Shown: positions 1 to 6,613, counted from the first letter of the stretch. The stretch: 7,880 nt of DNA from Mageeibacillus sp. UBA1046 (GCA_002316595.1 DCDV01000019.1:18997-26876), one strand, 5' to 3'. Notes: generated from the sequence alone by a model not told the origin. Made by a program: numbers and translations.

Positions 1-495
1 GACACTGGTCGCCCCGGCCTCCAGAGCTGTCTTAATCACGTCATGCAGAAAGTCTTCTCTGGCGCGGGTGGCATCGTCAGCCACGAACTCCACATCATCC
101 GTGCAGCGACATGCGGCCTCAACCAGAGTTCCGGTCAACTCCAGCAACTGCTCCGGTTTTAAGTGAAGATCATATTCCATCATCACGGTAGAAACAGGCA
201 GCAGCACCTGCAAACGGACATTTGGTGTTTTCCCCAGGGCAGACCAGGTCTGCTCAAGCTGCCGGACAGTAGTGCCAACGGGAACAGCCAGCCTGCTTCG
301 CCCGAGAACAGCAAAGATGGCTTTGAACAAAAGACTGTCTTCCTGCAGATTCAGCAGGGGAGGACACTCAATAATATCCACACCAAGCTGATCAAGAAGA
401 CGAGCAATCTTGATAATTTTATTAAAACTCAGACCGGAGTTGGGCAGGTTAGAAACTTCACGCAAAGTAACATCAGCCAATTGCACAGATTTCAT
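1..495 (-). CDS. 2-isopropylmalate synthase-like (LeuA-family, DRE-TIM) enzyme, N-terminal part, cut by window edge
   Basis: The ATG lies at 493-495 on the minus strand, preceded by a good Shine-Dalgarno site (AAGGAG, about 8 nt upstream). The frame stays open for 165 codons to the window edge, so the gene is partial at its 3' end. The start carries the family's metal/catalytic segment in altered form (residues 8-13 DVTLRE, where most members have DTTLRD). Next come an 'IARLLDQLGVDIIE' stretch (30-43) and, at 135-165, a segment ending VEFVADDATRAREDF, which closely resembles the VEFSAEDA region of isopropylmalate and homocitrate synthases. This family condenses acetyl-CoA with a 2-oxo acid; LeuA uses 2-oxoisovalerate in leucine synthesis. 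The segment after the first strand (about 14-22) lacks the usual GEQ-type signature, so it is a divergent member and its substrate is uncertain. It is transcribed divergently from the Ile T-box unit, which fits a branched-chain amino acid role. Family is fairly sure, exact reaction is not. Confidence 0.8.
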   Translation of the reverse strand, partial: MKSVQLADVTLREVSNLPNSGLSFNKIIKIARLLDQLGVDIIECPPLLNLQEDSLLFKAIFAVLGRSRLAVPVGTTVRQLEQTWSALGKTPNVRLQVLLPVSTVMMEYDLHLKPEQLLELTGTLVEAACRCTDDVEFVADDATRAREDFLHDVIKTALEAGATSV

Positions 496-559
496 ATTTT
501 ACTCCTTCAGATTAGCTTAAGAAACGCAGACCATAGTACGGGCTGCGCAGCATGCGTGA

Positions 560-588
560 AGTTTAGCACATAGCTGACAACTGAGCAA
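560..588 (-). promoter_or_regulatory. Candidate sigma-A promoter of the LeuA-like gene
   Basis: Read on the minus strand, TTGCTC (583-588) and TAAACT (560-565) are separated by 17 nt, with an extended -10 TGC just before the -10. The predicted start near 553 gives a leader of about 58 nt. No T-box or terminator is visible in that leader; it contains only a 10-bp palindrome, GCTGCGCAGC (542-551). The -35 box and the TGC before the -10 match the promoter of the second T-box unit. Confidence 0.5.
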
Positions 589-609
589 ACACAGATGAAT
601 TTGCCATGC

Positions 610-637
610 TTGACATTATCATGCAATTTGGTAAAAT
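610..637 (+). promoter_or_regulatory. Sigma-A promoter of the Ile T-box unit
   Basis: A consensus -35 TTGACA (610-615), a 16-nt spacer and a -10 TAAAAT (632-637) stand directly before the T-box. The predicted start near 644 places the first leader helix (646-649) almost at the 5' end of the RNA, as is usual for T-box leaders. It lies back to back with the minus-strand promoter at 560-588. Confidence 0.8.
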
Positions 638-643
638 CTTTGC

Positions 644-938
644 AACGGTAGAGACGAAGACGGAGCTATGCTCAACTGTGCACAGAGAAACGGTGTTAGC
701 TGAGAACCGGAGACAGCGCATAGCGGCCTATCACTTCTGAACCGGAGTGCTGAAATTGCAGCGGCTGAAATGATGATAAAACATCACCGCCGCTCTCAAG
801 ATTAAGTGCTTCCGCGCAGGCTGCGTTAGTGCCGGAGGTTTGATAGAACCTCGCTGAGGGGTCGGCGAAGCCGGCAAACTGAGTGGTACCGCGGGTCACG
901 CCCGTCTCAGGCATAGCTTGAGACAGGCGTTTTTTATT
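644..938 (+). promoter_or_regulatory. T-box riboswitch, specifier AUC (Ile)
   Basis: This leader binds uncharged tRNA and, when bound, prevents termination ahead of the downstream gene. The T-box core TGGTACC (884-890) sits as a 7-nt bulge between helices 879-883/906-910 and 891-895/901-905, forming the antiterminator. Stem I can be drawn by hand. Its base is a k-turn: CGGT/ACCG (646-649/741-744), a 3-nt bulge, then tandem G-A pairs (653-654/739-740). Above it are GAAG/CTTC (656-659/734-737), the specifier loop, GCTATGC/GCATAGC (665-671/718-724) and an apical CGGT/ACCG (691-694/706-709). In the specifier loop ATC (730-732) is followed by a purine (A733) next to the helix, the usual register, giving Ile. 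U887, which contacts the tRNA discriminator base, suits A73. Further hairpins are 835-852 and 861-875. Class is certain; the Ile call is likely. Confidence 0.93.
898..937 (+). terminator. T-box-controlled intrinsic terminator (Ile leader)
   Basis: ACGCCCGTCTCA (898-909) pairs with TGAGACAGGCGT (919-930), with one C/A mismatch, and is followed by a run of T (930-935). Its 5' arm (898-909) overlaps the 3' half of the antiterminator (901-910), so the two folds exclude each other. This is the standard T-box off state. Confidence 0.9.
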
Positions 939-986
939 GCCTTCGCAAGCTGCCGTGAATACTTAAGACTAAGAAGGATAATCAAG

Positions 987-3296
987 ATGAGTCAACAAAC
1001 AACCACTATCCTAATCAGAGATGTAGCCAACCGCCTGCGAGCCATGAGGGAGCTGTCAGGCTATACTGTTGCCGAGATGGCGAAAAAAATCGGCATTACA
1101 GCAGAGGTCTACGAGGATTACGAACGAGGCAAAAAGGACTTCCCCTTTTCTTTCCTGCATAAAGCAGCTAATGCCTTGAATCTGGATTTGACTGAACTGC
1201 TGGAAGGACGCGATGCCACGACTTTGAAGGACTATCAGCTAATTCGCAAGGGCGAAGGTCAGATCACTTCCGAAGGAGAAGGTGTTGAGATTTTCAGCCT
1301 CGCTCCCTGGTTTCGAGATAAATTAGCAGAGCCCTATTACTGTTTATATGAATATGACGAAGCTCTTCAGGATAAACCGATTGATCTTGTCACTCACAGT
1401 GGCCAGGAATTCGACCTGATCCTCAAGGGCAGTCTGAAAGTGCAGATTGACGAACACTTTGAAATCCTCAATGAAGGCGATTCTATCTATTACGATTCTG
1501 CCACCCCTCACGGCATGATAGCTGTTAACGGCTCTGACTGTGTTTTCGTGGCCGTCGTAATCCCCGGTCCGGAAAAGACACCTGTTCCCTCCGTTTACAA
1601 GGCTACAAAGGAAAGTGTCTTAAAACCTCCGAAACGTCAAATCTCTGCGCCGGATCCGGCAGCTGAATTTGTCCGGGTTGATGAAGACGAAAAAGGCAAT
1701 CCGGTAGCCATCACCTATAGTAATGAAGAGAGCTTCAACTTCGCCTTTGATGTGGTGGACTATATTGCAGACAAGGATCCCGGCCGCCTTGCCATGCTGC
1801 ATGTCGGCGTCGATCATCAGGAGCGCCGTTTTACTTTCAAGGACATCAGCCGCGAATCCAACCGCGCTGCCAATTACTTCTATTCTTTAGGCATCAGACG
1901 CGGAGACCATGTAATGGTCTGCCTGAAGCGCCATTATCAGTTCTGGTCCGTCCTCACAGCTCTGCACAAGCTGGGGGCAGTCGCCATCCCGGCTACCGAT
2001 CAATTACATAAACTGGACTTTGTCTATAGATTTGAAGCAGGCAAGGTCAAGGCAATTATCTGCACTACAGATAACGAAACAGCCGAATATGCTAAACAAG
2101 CCGGTGAGGTATGTCCTAATGTAGAGCATTTCATTTCGGTTGACGGCAATAACAGCGGCAAGACTCTGGACGGTTGGCTTGATTTCAATACTGAGGTCAA
2201 ACGTTATCGCTCAGTGTACGAACGTCCGGATGATTTCCCCTGTGGCAGCGAGCCTTCATTAGCCTTTTTCACTTCAGGCACTACGGGCTATCCCAAGCTG
2301 GCTGTTCACAACTATAAATACGCACTCGGCCATTATCTTACTGCCAGTCACTGGCATGGTGTAGATCCGAACGGCCTGCACTTTACAGTTGCTGATACAG
2401 GCTGGGGCAAAGCGCTATGGGGCAAGATTTACGGTCAATGGCTCTGCGCAGCCCCGGTTTTCACCTACGACTTTGACCGCTTCGACGCTGACGATATGTT
2501 ATCCATGCTTTCGCGCTATCCCATCACCAGTTTCTGTGCGCCTCCTACCATCTATCGCATGCTGATCAGAGCAGATCTGTCGGCCTATGATCTGAGTTCT
2601 ATCCGTGAGGCTACCAGCGCCGGTGAAGCACTCAATCCGGAAGTTTTTAATCAATTCCGCCAAGCTACAGGCGTATCAATTCGTGAAGGATTCGGACAGA
2701 CCGAAACGACACTTTCAGTCGCGACATTTAAAGGCACAGCTCCCAAGCCGGGCTCTATGGGCAAGCCGTCGGCCCTGTATAAAATGAGCATTATCCGCCC
2801 GGACGGTACTAAAGCCACGACGGGTGAGCCAGGCGAAATTATTATCGACACATCGGCAGGAATTCCCTGCGGTCTCTTCCAGGGATATTTTGACGAGCAG
2901 TTTAAGACGGATCAGGTCTGGCACGACGGAATATACCACACCGGCGATCAGGCCTGGGAAGATGAAGACGGTTTCTACTGGTTTGTCGGCCGCAACGACG
3001 ATATAATCAAGTCTTCCGGCTATCGCATCGGGCCCTTTGAAATTGAGAACGTGATCATGGAGCCGCCATACGTTCTTGAGTGCGGGGTATCGGCAATGCC
3101 TGATGAGCTCCGGGGTCAAGTAGTCAAGGCCAGCATTGTCCTGATCCCGGGCAAGGAAGAAAGTGAAGAATTGAAGAAGGAAATTCAGGACTATGTCAAG
3201 GAGAAGACGGCTCCATACAAATATCCCAGAGTAGTTGTCTTCCGCGAAAGTCTGCCCAAAACCGTCAATGGCAAGATTCAGCGCAGTCAGCTGTAA
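987..3296 (+). CDS. XRE-HTH / cupin / AMP-forming acyl-CoA synthetase fusion, Ile T-box-controlled paralogue
   Basis: This 769-residue protein has three parts. Residues 11-74 form an XRE-type helix-turn-helix. Residues 110-195 form a cupin with H137, E141 and H175 in ligand-binding positions, although the first His of the usual HxH pair is missing. Residues from about 235 to 769 form a full ANL-superfamily acyl-CoA synthetase that converts a carboxylic acid, ATP and CoA to acyl-CoA, AMP and PPi. Enzyme motifs are intact: TSGTTGYPK (429-437), EGFGQTE (567-573), TGD with D654, R669 before the DDIIKSSGYR hinge, and the C-terminal adenylation lysine K763 in NGK. The 'DTGW...W' and 'APPTIYRML' segments resemble medium-chain (ACSM-like) rather than acetyl-CoA synthetases. 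I chose the ATG at 987 because AAGGA (974-978) precedes it; the open frame reaches back to 918, but that part lies inside the terminator hairpin. The T-box implies induction by Ile starvation. The substrate, perhaps 2-methylbutyrate or propionate, is inference. Confidence 0.93.
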   Translation: MSQQTTTILIRDVANRLRAMRELSGYTVAEMAKKIGITAEVYEDYERGKKDFPFSFLHKAANALNLDLTELLEGRDATTLKDYQLIRKGEGQITSEGEGVEIFSLAPWFRDKLAEPYYCLYEYDEALQDKPIDLVTHSGQEFDLILKGSLKVQIDEHFEILNEGDSIYYDSATPHGMIAVNGSDCVFVAVVIPGPEKTPVPSVYKATKESVLKPPKRQISAPDPAAEFVRVDEDEKGNPVAITYSNEESFNFAFDVVDYIADKDPGRLAMLHVGVDHQERRFTFKDISRESNRAANYFYSLGIRRGDHVMVCLKRHYQFWSVLTALHKLGAVAIPATDQLHKLDFVYRFEAGKVKAIICTTDNETAEYAKQAGEVCPNVEHFISVDGNNSGKTLDGWLDFNTEVKRYRSVYERPDDFPCGSEPSLAFFTSGTTGYPKLAVHNYKYALGHYLTASHWHGVDPNGLHFTVADTGWGKALWGKIYGQWLCAAPVFTYDFDRFDADDMLSMLSRYPITSFCAPPTIYRMLIRADLSAYDLSSIREATSAGEALNPEVFNQFRQATGVSIREGFGQTETTLSVATFKGTAPKPGSMGKPSALYKMSIIRPDGTKATTGEPGEIIIDTSAGIPCGLFQGYFDEQFKTDQVWHDGIYHTGDQAWEDEDGFYWFVGRNDDIIKSSGYRIGPFEIENVIMEPPYVLECGVSAMPDELRGQVVKASIVLIPGKEESEELKKEIQDYVKEKTAPYKYPRVVVFRESLPKTVNGKIQRSQL

Positions 3297-3383
3297 TTCT
3301 TTAGATTGATCAGAGGCGAAGACGCTTACAATGCGGTTGCGGCAGCAGTGGCGAGAGCGTCCTGACGCAGACAATATTGCTCA

Positions 3384-3407
3384 GATTTGAGACTTGTTCA
3401 ACAAATC
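3384..3407. repeat. Nested inverted repeat upstream of the Val T-box promoter
   Basis: GATTTG (3384-3389) pairs with CAAATC (3402-3407), and inside it lies the dyad TTGTT-C-AACAA (3394-3404). It ends 12 bp before the -35 box of the second promoter and has no T run, so it is more like a protein-binding site than a terminator. No matching dyad was found before the first promoter. An operator role is speculative. Confidence 0.35.
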
Positions 3408-3419
3408 ACAATAAATGTC

Positions 3420-3449
3420 TTGCTCCTCAGATGACCTTTGTGCTAAGAT
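3420..3449 (+). promoter_or_regulatory. Candidate sigma-A promoter of the Val T-box unit
   Basis: TTGCTC (3420-3425), an 18-nt spacer and TAAGAT (3444-3449) with an extended -10 TGC (3441-3443). The predicted start near 3455-3457 lies just ahead of the first T-box helix at 3462. No clear terminator is seen between the first fusion gene (stop 3294-3296) and here, so readthrough from the upstream unit may also enter this leader. Confidence 0.65.
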
Positions 3450-3454
3450 ATCGA

Positions 3455-3741
3455 ACTATAACGGCTTTGATGGAGAGTCCGTCATGCCCGGATCTGTTAC
3501 AGAGAACGCGGAAAATGCACACCAGTGCCAGCTGAGAACCGCGGCAGAGAGGCTAGACGGAGGTCGCTCCGGAGCCGGAGAGCAGAAAGCATCCTTAGTA
3601 AGATGTCAGTAGATCTCTTCCGTTTTGACCGCGTTAAGGTCCAAGGCCAATATGGTCTGAGTGGCGGCTTAGCCGCAACTTGAGTGGTACCGCGGGTTCA
3701 GCCCGTCTCAAGATGTAAGAATCTTGGGACGGGCTTTTTTA
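3455..3741 (+). promoter_or_regulatory. T-box riboswitch, specifier GUC (Val)
   Basis: It has the same architecture as the leader at 644-938. The T-box core TGGTACC (3685-3691) is bulged between CTTGAG/CTCAAG (3679-3684/3707-3712) and GCGGG/CCCGT (3692-3696/3702-3706). Stem I: k-turn base CGGC/GCCG (3462-3465/3574-3577), 3-nt bulge TTT, G-A pairs (3469-3470/3572-3573), GGAG/CTCC (3472-3475/3567-3570), the specifier loop, TCCGTC/GACGGA (3478-3483/3556-3561) and an apical GCGG/CCGC (3508-3511/3539-3542). GTC (3563-3565) followed by purine G3566 occupies the exact place of ATC in the first leader, giving Val. The next hairpin, GCGGC/GCCGC (3664-3676), is probably stem III. The discriminator-contact base is U, which fits A73 of tRNA-Val. 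Class is certain; Val is likely. Confidence 0.92.
3700..3740 (+). terminator. T-box-controlled intrinsic terminator (Val leader)
   Basis: A fully paired 15-bp stem (3700-3714 with 3721-3735, one G-T wobble) has a 6-nt loop and is followed by six T (3735-3740). The 5' arm includes the antiterminator 3' strand (3702-3712), so the two structures compete. Confidence 0.93.
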
Positions 3742-3810
3742 TTGTCCGGACAAGGCATTACAAGCAGGCAGAAGCAGATTTTAACCGAGTCTGATTCAAG
3801 GGAGGACACA

Positions 3811-6117
3811 ATGGTAATTAACGCTTTAGACTACAAAATTCAATTGATGGGGAAAAGAATCCGGGAGCTGCGCGAAATAGAAGGGCTAAGCATTGAAGAA
3901 ATGGCGGAACTGACGGATGTTTCTGCTGAGCATTATCTTGCCTGTGAAGCCGGTGAAGCTGATCTGACTTTCGCCTTTATTTATCGCTGCGCACTGGCTC
4001 TAAATGTAAATGCCACTGAAATAATAGAAGGGACAACACCCAGGCTTGACCTGTACACAGTCACGCGCAGGGGAGAAGGTCAGCAAATAAACAAAGCTCA
4101 CGGCATGACATACTTCAGTCTGGCTGGTCCCTTTAAGAATCGTATTGCGGAACCGCTGCTGGTCTGCGCCGCCTACGATCCTGAAGCACAGTATGAGGCC
4201 ATGGAACTGACTACGCATAAAGGCCAGGAATGCGACATAGTTATCAGCGGGCAGCTTAAGGTTCAGGTGGGAGAGCATGAAGAGATCCTCGGTCCGGGAG
4301 ACAGTATTTACTTTAATTCTGAACACCCGCATGGTGAGCGTGCGGTTAATGGTGAAGATTGCTATTTTTATGCTATTGTGCTCAATCCAATGGAAGAAGT
4401 GCTCGATTCCAGGCCTCAGGCCAGCCGTATCCCGGCACCCAGGCAAGCAGGTATCCAAACGATCGAGCCTCTATGGTCGCCATATATTGATGTGGCGGAA
4501 AACGAGAATGGCACGCCGATATCTATTCGCTACAAGAATACTGACAACTTTAACTTCGCTTACGACATACTTGACGTTATGGCAGAGCGAGAACCTGCTC
4601 GACTGGCTATGCTGCATCTGGACCAGGATAAGAAGGAACGGCGTTTTACCTTTGCTGATATGAGCCGCCTTTCTTGTCGCTGCGCCAACTACTTCAAAGC
4701 ACTGGGCATTGAAGCAGGCGACCGGGTCATGCTTTGTCTGAAACGTCACTATCAGTTCTGGCCGATCCTTTTAGGTCTGAACAGAATCGGCGCCATTGCC
4801 GTTCCTGCTACAAATCTCCTCATGGAAAAAGATTTCGACTATTGCTTCTCTCAGGCGGAAATCAGCGCCATTATCTGCACAGCTGACGGTGAGACCTTAA
4901 TGGAAGCTGAACGGGCAGGGAAAAAGTATCCTCAGCTCAAGCTTAAGATAGCTGTTGAAAGCAGGGGGGGAAGCATAAATAATCTGCCCGGGGATTGGCG
5001 CGATTTCAACTCTGAGTATAGCCTTTATCGCTCCTCTTTACCGCGCAGCGAGGATACCCCGGGAGGAATTGACAGCATGCTTTTCTTCTTCACTTCCGGA
5101 ACCAGCGGTAACCCCAAAATGGCTATGCACAGCCACAACTATCCCTTGGGTCACTTCCATACTGCCCGTTACTGGCATAACGTTGATCCGGACGGACTGC
5201 ATGTCACTGTGGCCGATACCGGCTGGGCTAAAGCGCTGTGGGGCAAGTTATACGGTCAGTGGCTGTGCGGAGCAGCAGTTCTGGTATATGATTTCGATCG
5301 TTTCGATGCAGCCGATCTGCTGCCTTTGATCAGCGAACACCAGGTCACTACTTTCTGTGCTCCGCCAACAATCTGGCGTCTAATGATGAAAGAGGATCTC
5401 TCCCGCTATGATCTTAGTTCCATTAAGCATGCCTCAACAGCGGGTGAAGCGCTGAATCCTGAGGTCTTCCGCCAGATCGAGTCGCAAACGGGTATCCGTA
5501 TAATGGAAGGCTTCGGCCAGTCCGAATCTACAGTCATGATCGGTAATCTTACCGGCGACCAGCACAAATTCGGCTCGATGGGCAAGCCGATTGCCGTATA
5601 TCCTGTTGATATTGTTGACGAAGACGGAGAATCAGTAACAACCGGTGAAACAGGCGAAATCGTCATTCGGACTCAGCCCGGTGAGATCTGCGGTCTCTTT
5701 ACCGGATATTATCGTGAACCTGAGCAGACTGACAAAGTTTGGCACGACGGGCTTTACCATACGGGAGACACAGCCTGGCGTGATGAGGACGGCTATTATT
5801 GGTATGTCGGCAGGCTTGATGATGTTATCAAGTCTTCAGGTTACCGCATAGGTCCCTTCGAGATTGAATCTGTCATTATGGAGCTGCCCTACGTGGTCGA
5901 ATGTGGTGTCAGCTCCGAGCCGGATCCCGAGCGCGGTCAACTGGTAAAGGCCAGCATTGTGCTGACAGATGGCACAGAGGGAACTGATGAGCTCAAGACA
6001 GAAATTCAAAATTATGTCAAACAGAAGACTGCCCCCTACAAATATCCCCGGATAGTAGTTTTTCGCGATTCTTTACCTAAAACCACCAGCGGCAAGATTA
6101 TCCGCCAGCAGCTGTAA
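3811..6117 (+). CDS. XRE-HTH / cupin / AMP-forming acyl-CoA synthetase fusion, Val T-box-controlled paralogue
   Basis: This 768-residue protein is a full-length paralogue of the one at 987-3296, colinear with only small gaps. The N-terminal XRE helix-turn-helix spans about 10-73. The cupin spans about 110-194 with H136, E140 and H174 (again no first His of HxH). The acyl-CoA synthetase fills the rest: TSGTSGNPK (428-436), TGD with D653, R668, the DDVIKSSGYR hinge, and catalytic K762 in SGK. The A5 motif reads EGFGQSES, with Ser where the first copy and most relatives have Thr. The helix-turn-helix is more diverged between copies than the enzyme part, so DNA targets may differ. Start: ATG at 3811 after AAGGGAGG (3798-3805); the frame is open from 3724 but that part overlaps the terminator. 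The T-box implies induction when Val-tRNA is uncharged. Activation of isobutyrate is the natural guess but is not shown by the sequence. Confidence 0.93.
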   Translation: MVINALDYKIQLMGKRIRELREIEGLSIEEMAELTDVSAEHYLACEAGEADLTFAFIYRCALALNVNATEIIEGTTPRLDLYTVTRRGEGQQINKAHGMTYFSLAGPFKNRIAEPLLVCAAYDPEAQYEAMELTTHKGQECDIVISGQLKVQVGEHEEILGPGDSIYFNSEHPHGERAVNGEDCYFYAIVLNPMEEVLDSRPQASRIPAPRQAGIQTIEPLWSPYIDVAENENGTPISIRYKNTDNFNFAYDILDVMAEREPARLAMLHLDQDKKERRFTFADMSRLSCRCANYFKALGIEAGDRVMLCLKRHYQFWPILLGLNRIGAIAVPATNLLMEKDFDYCFSQAEISAIICTADGETLMEAERAGKKYPQLKLKIAVESRGGSINNLPGDWRDFNSEYSLYRSSLPRSEDTPGGIDSMLFFFTSGTSGNPKMAMHSHNYPLGHFHTARYWHNVDPDGLHVTVADTGWAKALWGKLYGQWLCGAAVLVYDFDRFDAADLLPLISEHQVTTFCAPPTIWRLMMKEDLSRYDLSSIKHASTAGEALNPEVFRQIESQTGIRIMEGFGQSESTVMIGNLTGDQHKFGSMGKPIAVYPVDIVDEDGESVTTGETGEIVIRTQPGEICGLFTGYYREPEQTDKVWHDGLYHTGDTAWRDEDGYYWYVGRLDDVIKSSGYRIGPFEIESVIMELPYVVECGVSSEPDPERGQLVKASIVLTDGTEGTDELKTEIQNYVKQKTAPYKYPRIVVFRDSLPKTTSGKIIRQQL

Positions 6118-6464
6118 GCGCAAGACACGCCGGTGAATGTTAGAAAGAAGCGCTTCCCGCAACCGGAACTCAGCGACCCTGCAATCATTAAGATCAGCAT
6201 GTGCCGAAAACCATAGAACGAGATGCCAGGCAGCTGCGAGTTTGAAGAGGAGTCATCAGATAATTACAAGGAAGTTTGCTGCAGGCACGGGCAAGTATAC
6301 ACGACAGGAACGGCAAGATTAGTTGCGAGCAGGATGACGGAAGATACAATATGAAAGCAGTTTCATGCTTTGGAGGCTACGAGTAAGTATGCGAGATAGG
6401 CGCAGAGAAAGGCATATATCCTCGAATAAACAAATTATGACTGATGCATAAAAATAAAGCATAA
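6118..6464. other. Noncoding stretch after the second fusion gene
   Basis: About 350 bp between the stop codon and the shared terminator. I see no convincing gene, RNA or mobile-element end here. Short open frames lack Shine-Dalgarno sites and family features. The only structure is a small perfect hairpin, ATGAAA-GCAG-TTTCAT (6351-6366). The terminator for the fusion gene lies at the far end, so the mRNA would carry a long 3' untranslated region. Confidence 0.5.
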
Positions 6465-6498
6465 AAAAGCTGCCGCGGAGAACACTGCGGCAGCTTTT
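6463..6498. terminator. Bidirectional intrinsic terminator between convergent genes
   Basis: AAAAGCTGCCGC (6465-6476) and GCGGCAGCTTTT (6487-6498) form a 12-bp perfect stem with a 10-nt loop. The A run before it and the T run after it give a U tract in both directions; the minus-strand tract is longer (six). It can end both the fusion-gene transcript and the hydrolase transcript. Confidence 0.85.
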
Positions 6499-6537
6499 CT
6501 GCATTCATTCTGCATTCATTTTGGATTCATTCTGCAG
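6497..6537. repeat. 11-bp tandem repeat, about 3.7 copies
   Basis: The unit TTCTGCATTCA occurs at 6497-6507 and 6508-6518 exactly, at 6519-6529 with two changes (TTTTGGATTCA), and partly at 6530-6537. It abuts the bidirectional terminator. It is noncoding and most likely arose by replication slippage. Confidence 0.8.
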
Positions 6538-6542
6538 CTACT

Positions 6543-6572
6543 CTATTTTCCAACTCTCTGAGCAAATGCATC
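6543..6572 (-). pseudogene. Remnant of the 3' end of a second hydrolase gene
   Basis: On the minus strand this 30-bp piece reads DAFAQRVGK followed by a TAG stop, the same last nine residues as the hydrolase that ends at 6614. The nucleotide matches start at the same codon (GAT) and differ only at third codon positions (AGA/AGG, GTT/GTC, GGA/GGG, TAG/TAA). No homology is seen on the 5' side of that codon. Changes limited to synonymous sites suggest it descends from a paralogue that was once translated, most of which was later deleted. Confidence 0.65.
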
Positions 6573-6613
6573 GGTGCAGCCAAAGCAGGACAATCGTGCA
6601 CCGTCCCGTCATT

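Noticed and set aside
163..573. 136-codon open frame on the plus strand
   Set aside because: It is antisense to the LeuA-like gene, whose minus-strand translation shows clear family motifs, and it has no ribosome site.
729..733. Alternative specifier registers in the first leader: TAT (Tyr) or TCA (Ser)
   Set aside because: Only ATC leaves a single purine between the codon and the helix, as in known T-boxes, and it matches the GTC register of the second leader.
696..914. 72-codon minus-strand open frame in the first leader
   Set aside because: It is antisense to the T-box RNA, and the structure explains the sequence conservation.
918..986. Upstream extension of the first fusion gene (23 extra codons)
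   Set aside because: It would start from a TTG inside the T-box terminator hairpin with no ribosome site; the ATG at 987 has AAGGA at the right distance and begins a normal HTH protein.
2715..3374. 219-codon open frame on the minus strand
   Set aside because: It lies antisense to the conserved C-terminal domain of the first synthetase, has no recognisable family features, and is explained by codon bias of the sense gene.
3415..3612. Possible leader peptide of 65 codons in the second leader
   Set aside because: Its start lies upstream of the predicted transcription start, and the region is accounted for by T-box Stem I.
3724..3810. Upstream extension of the second fusion gene (29 extra codons)
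   Set aside because: It begins within the terminator stem and has no ribosome site; the ATG at 3811 follows AAGGGAGG.
6118..6464. Small gene or RNA after the second fusion gene
   Set aside because: The short frames have no ribosome sites or family features, and there is no promoter or strong fold other than a 6-bp hairpin.
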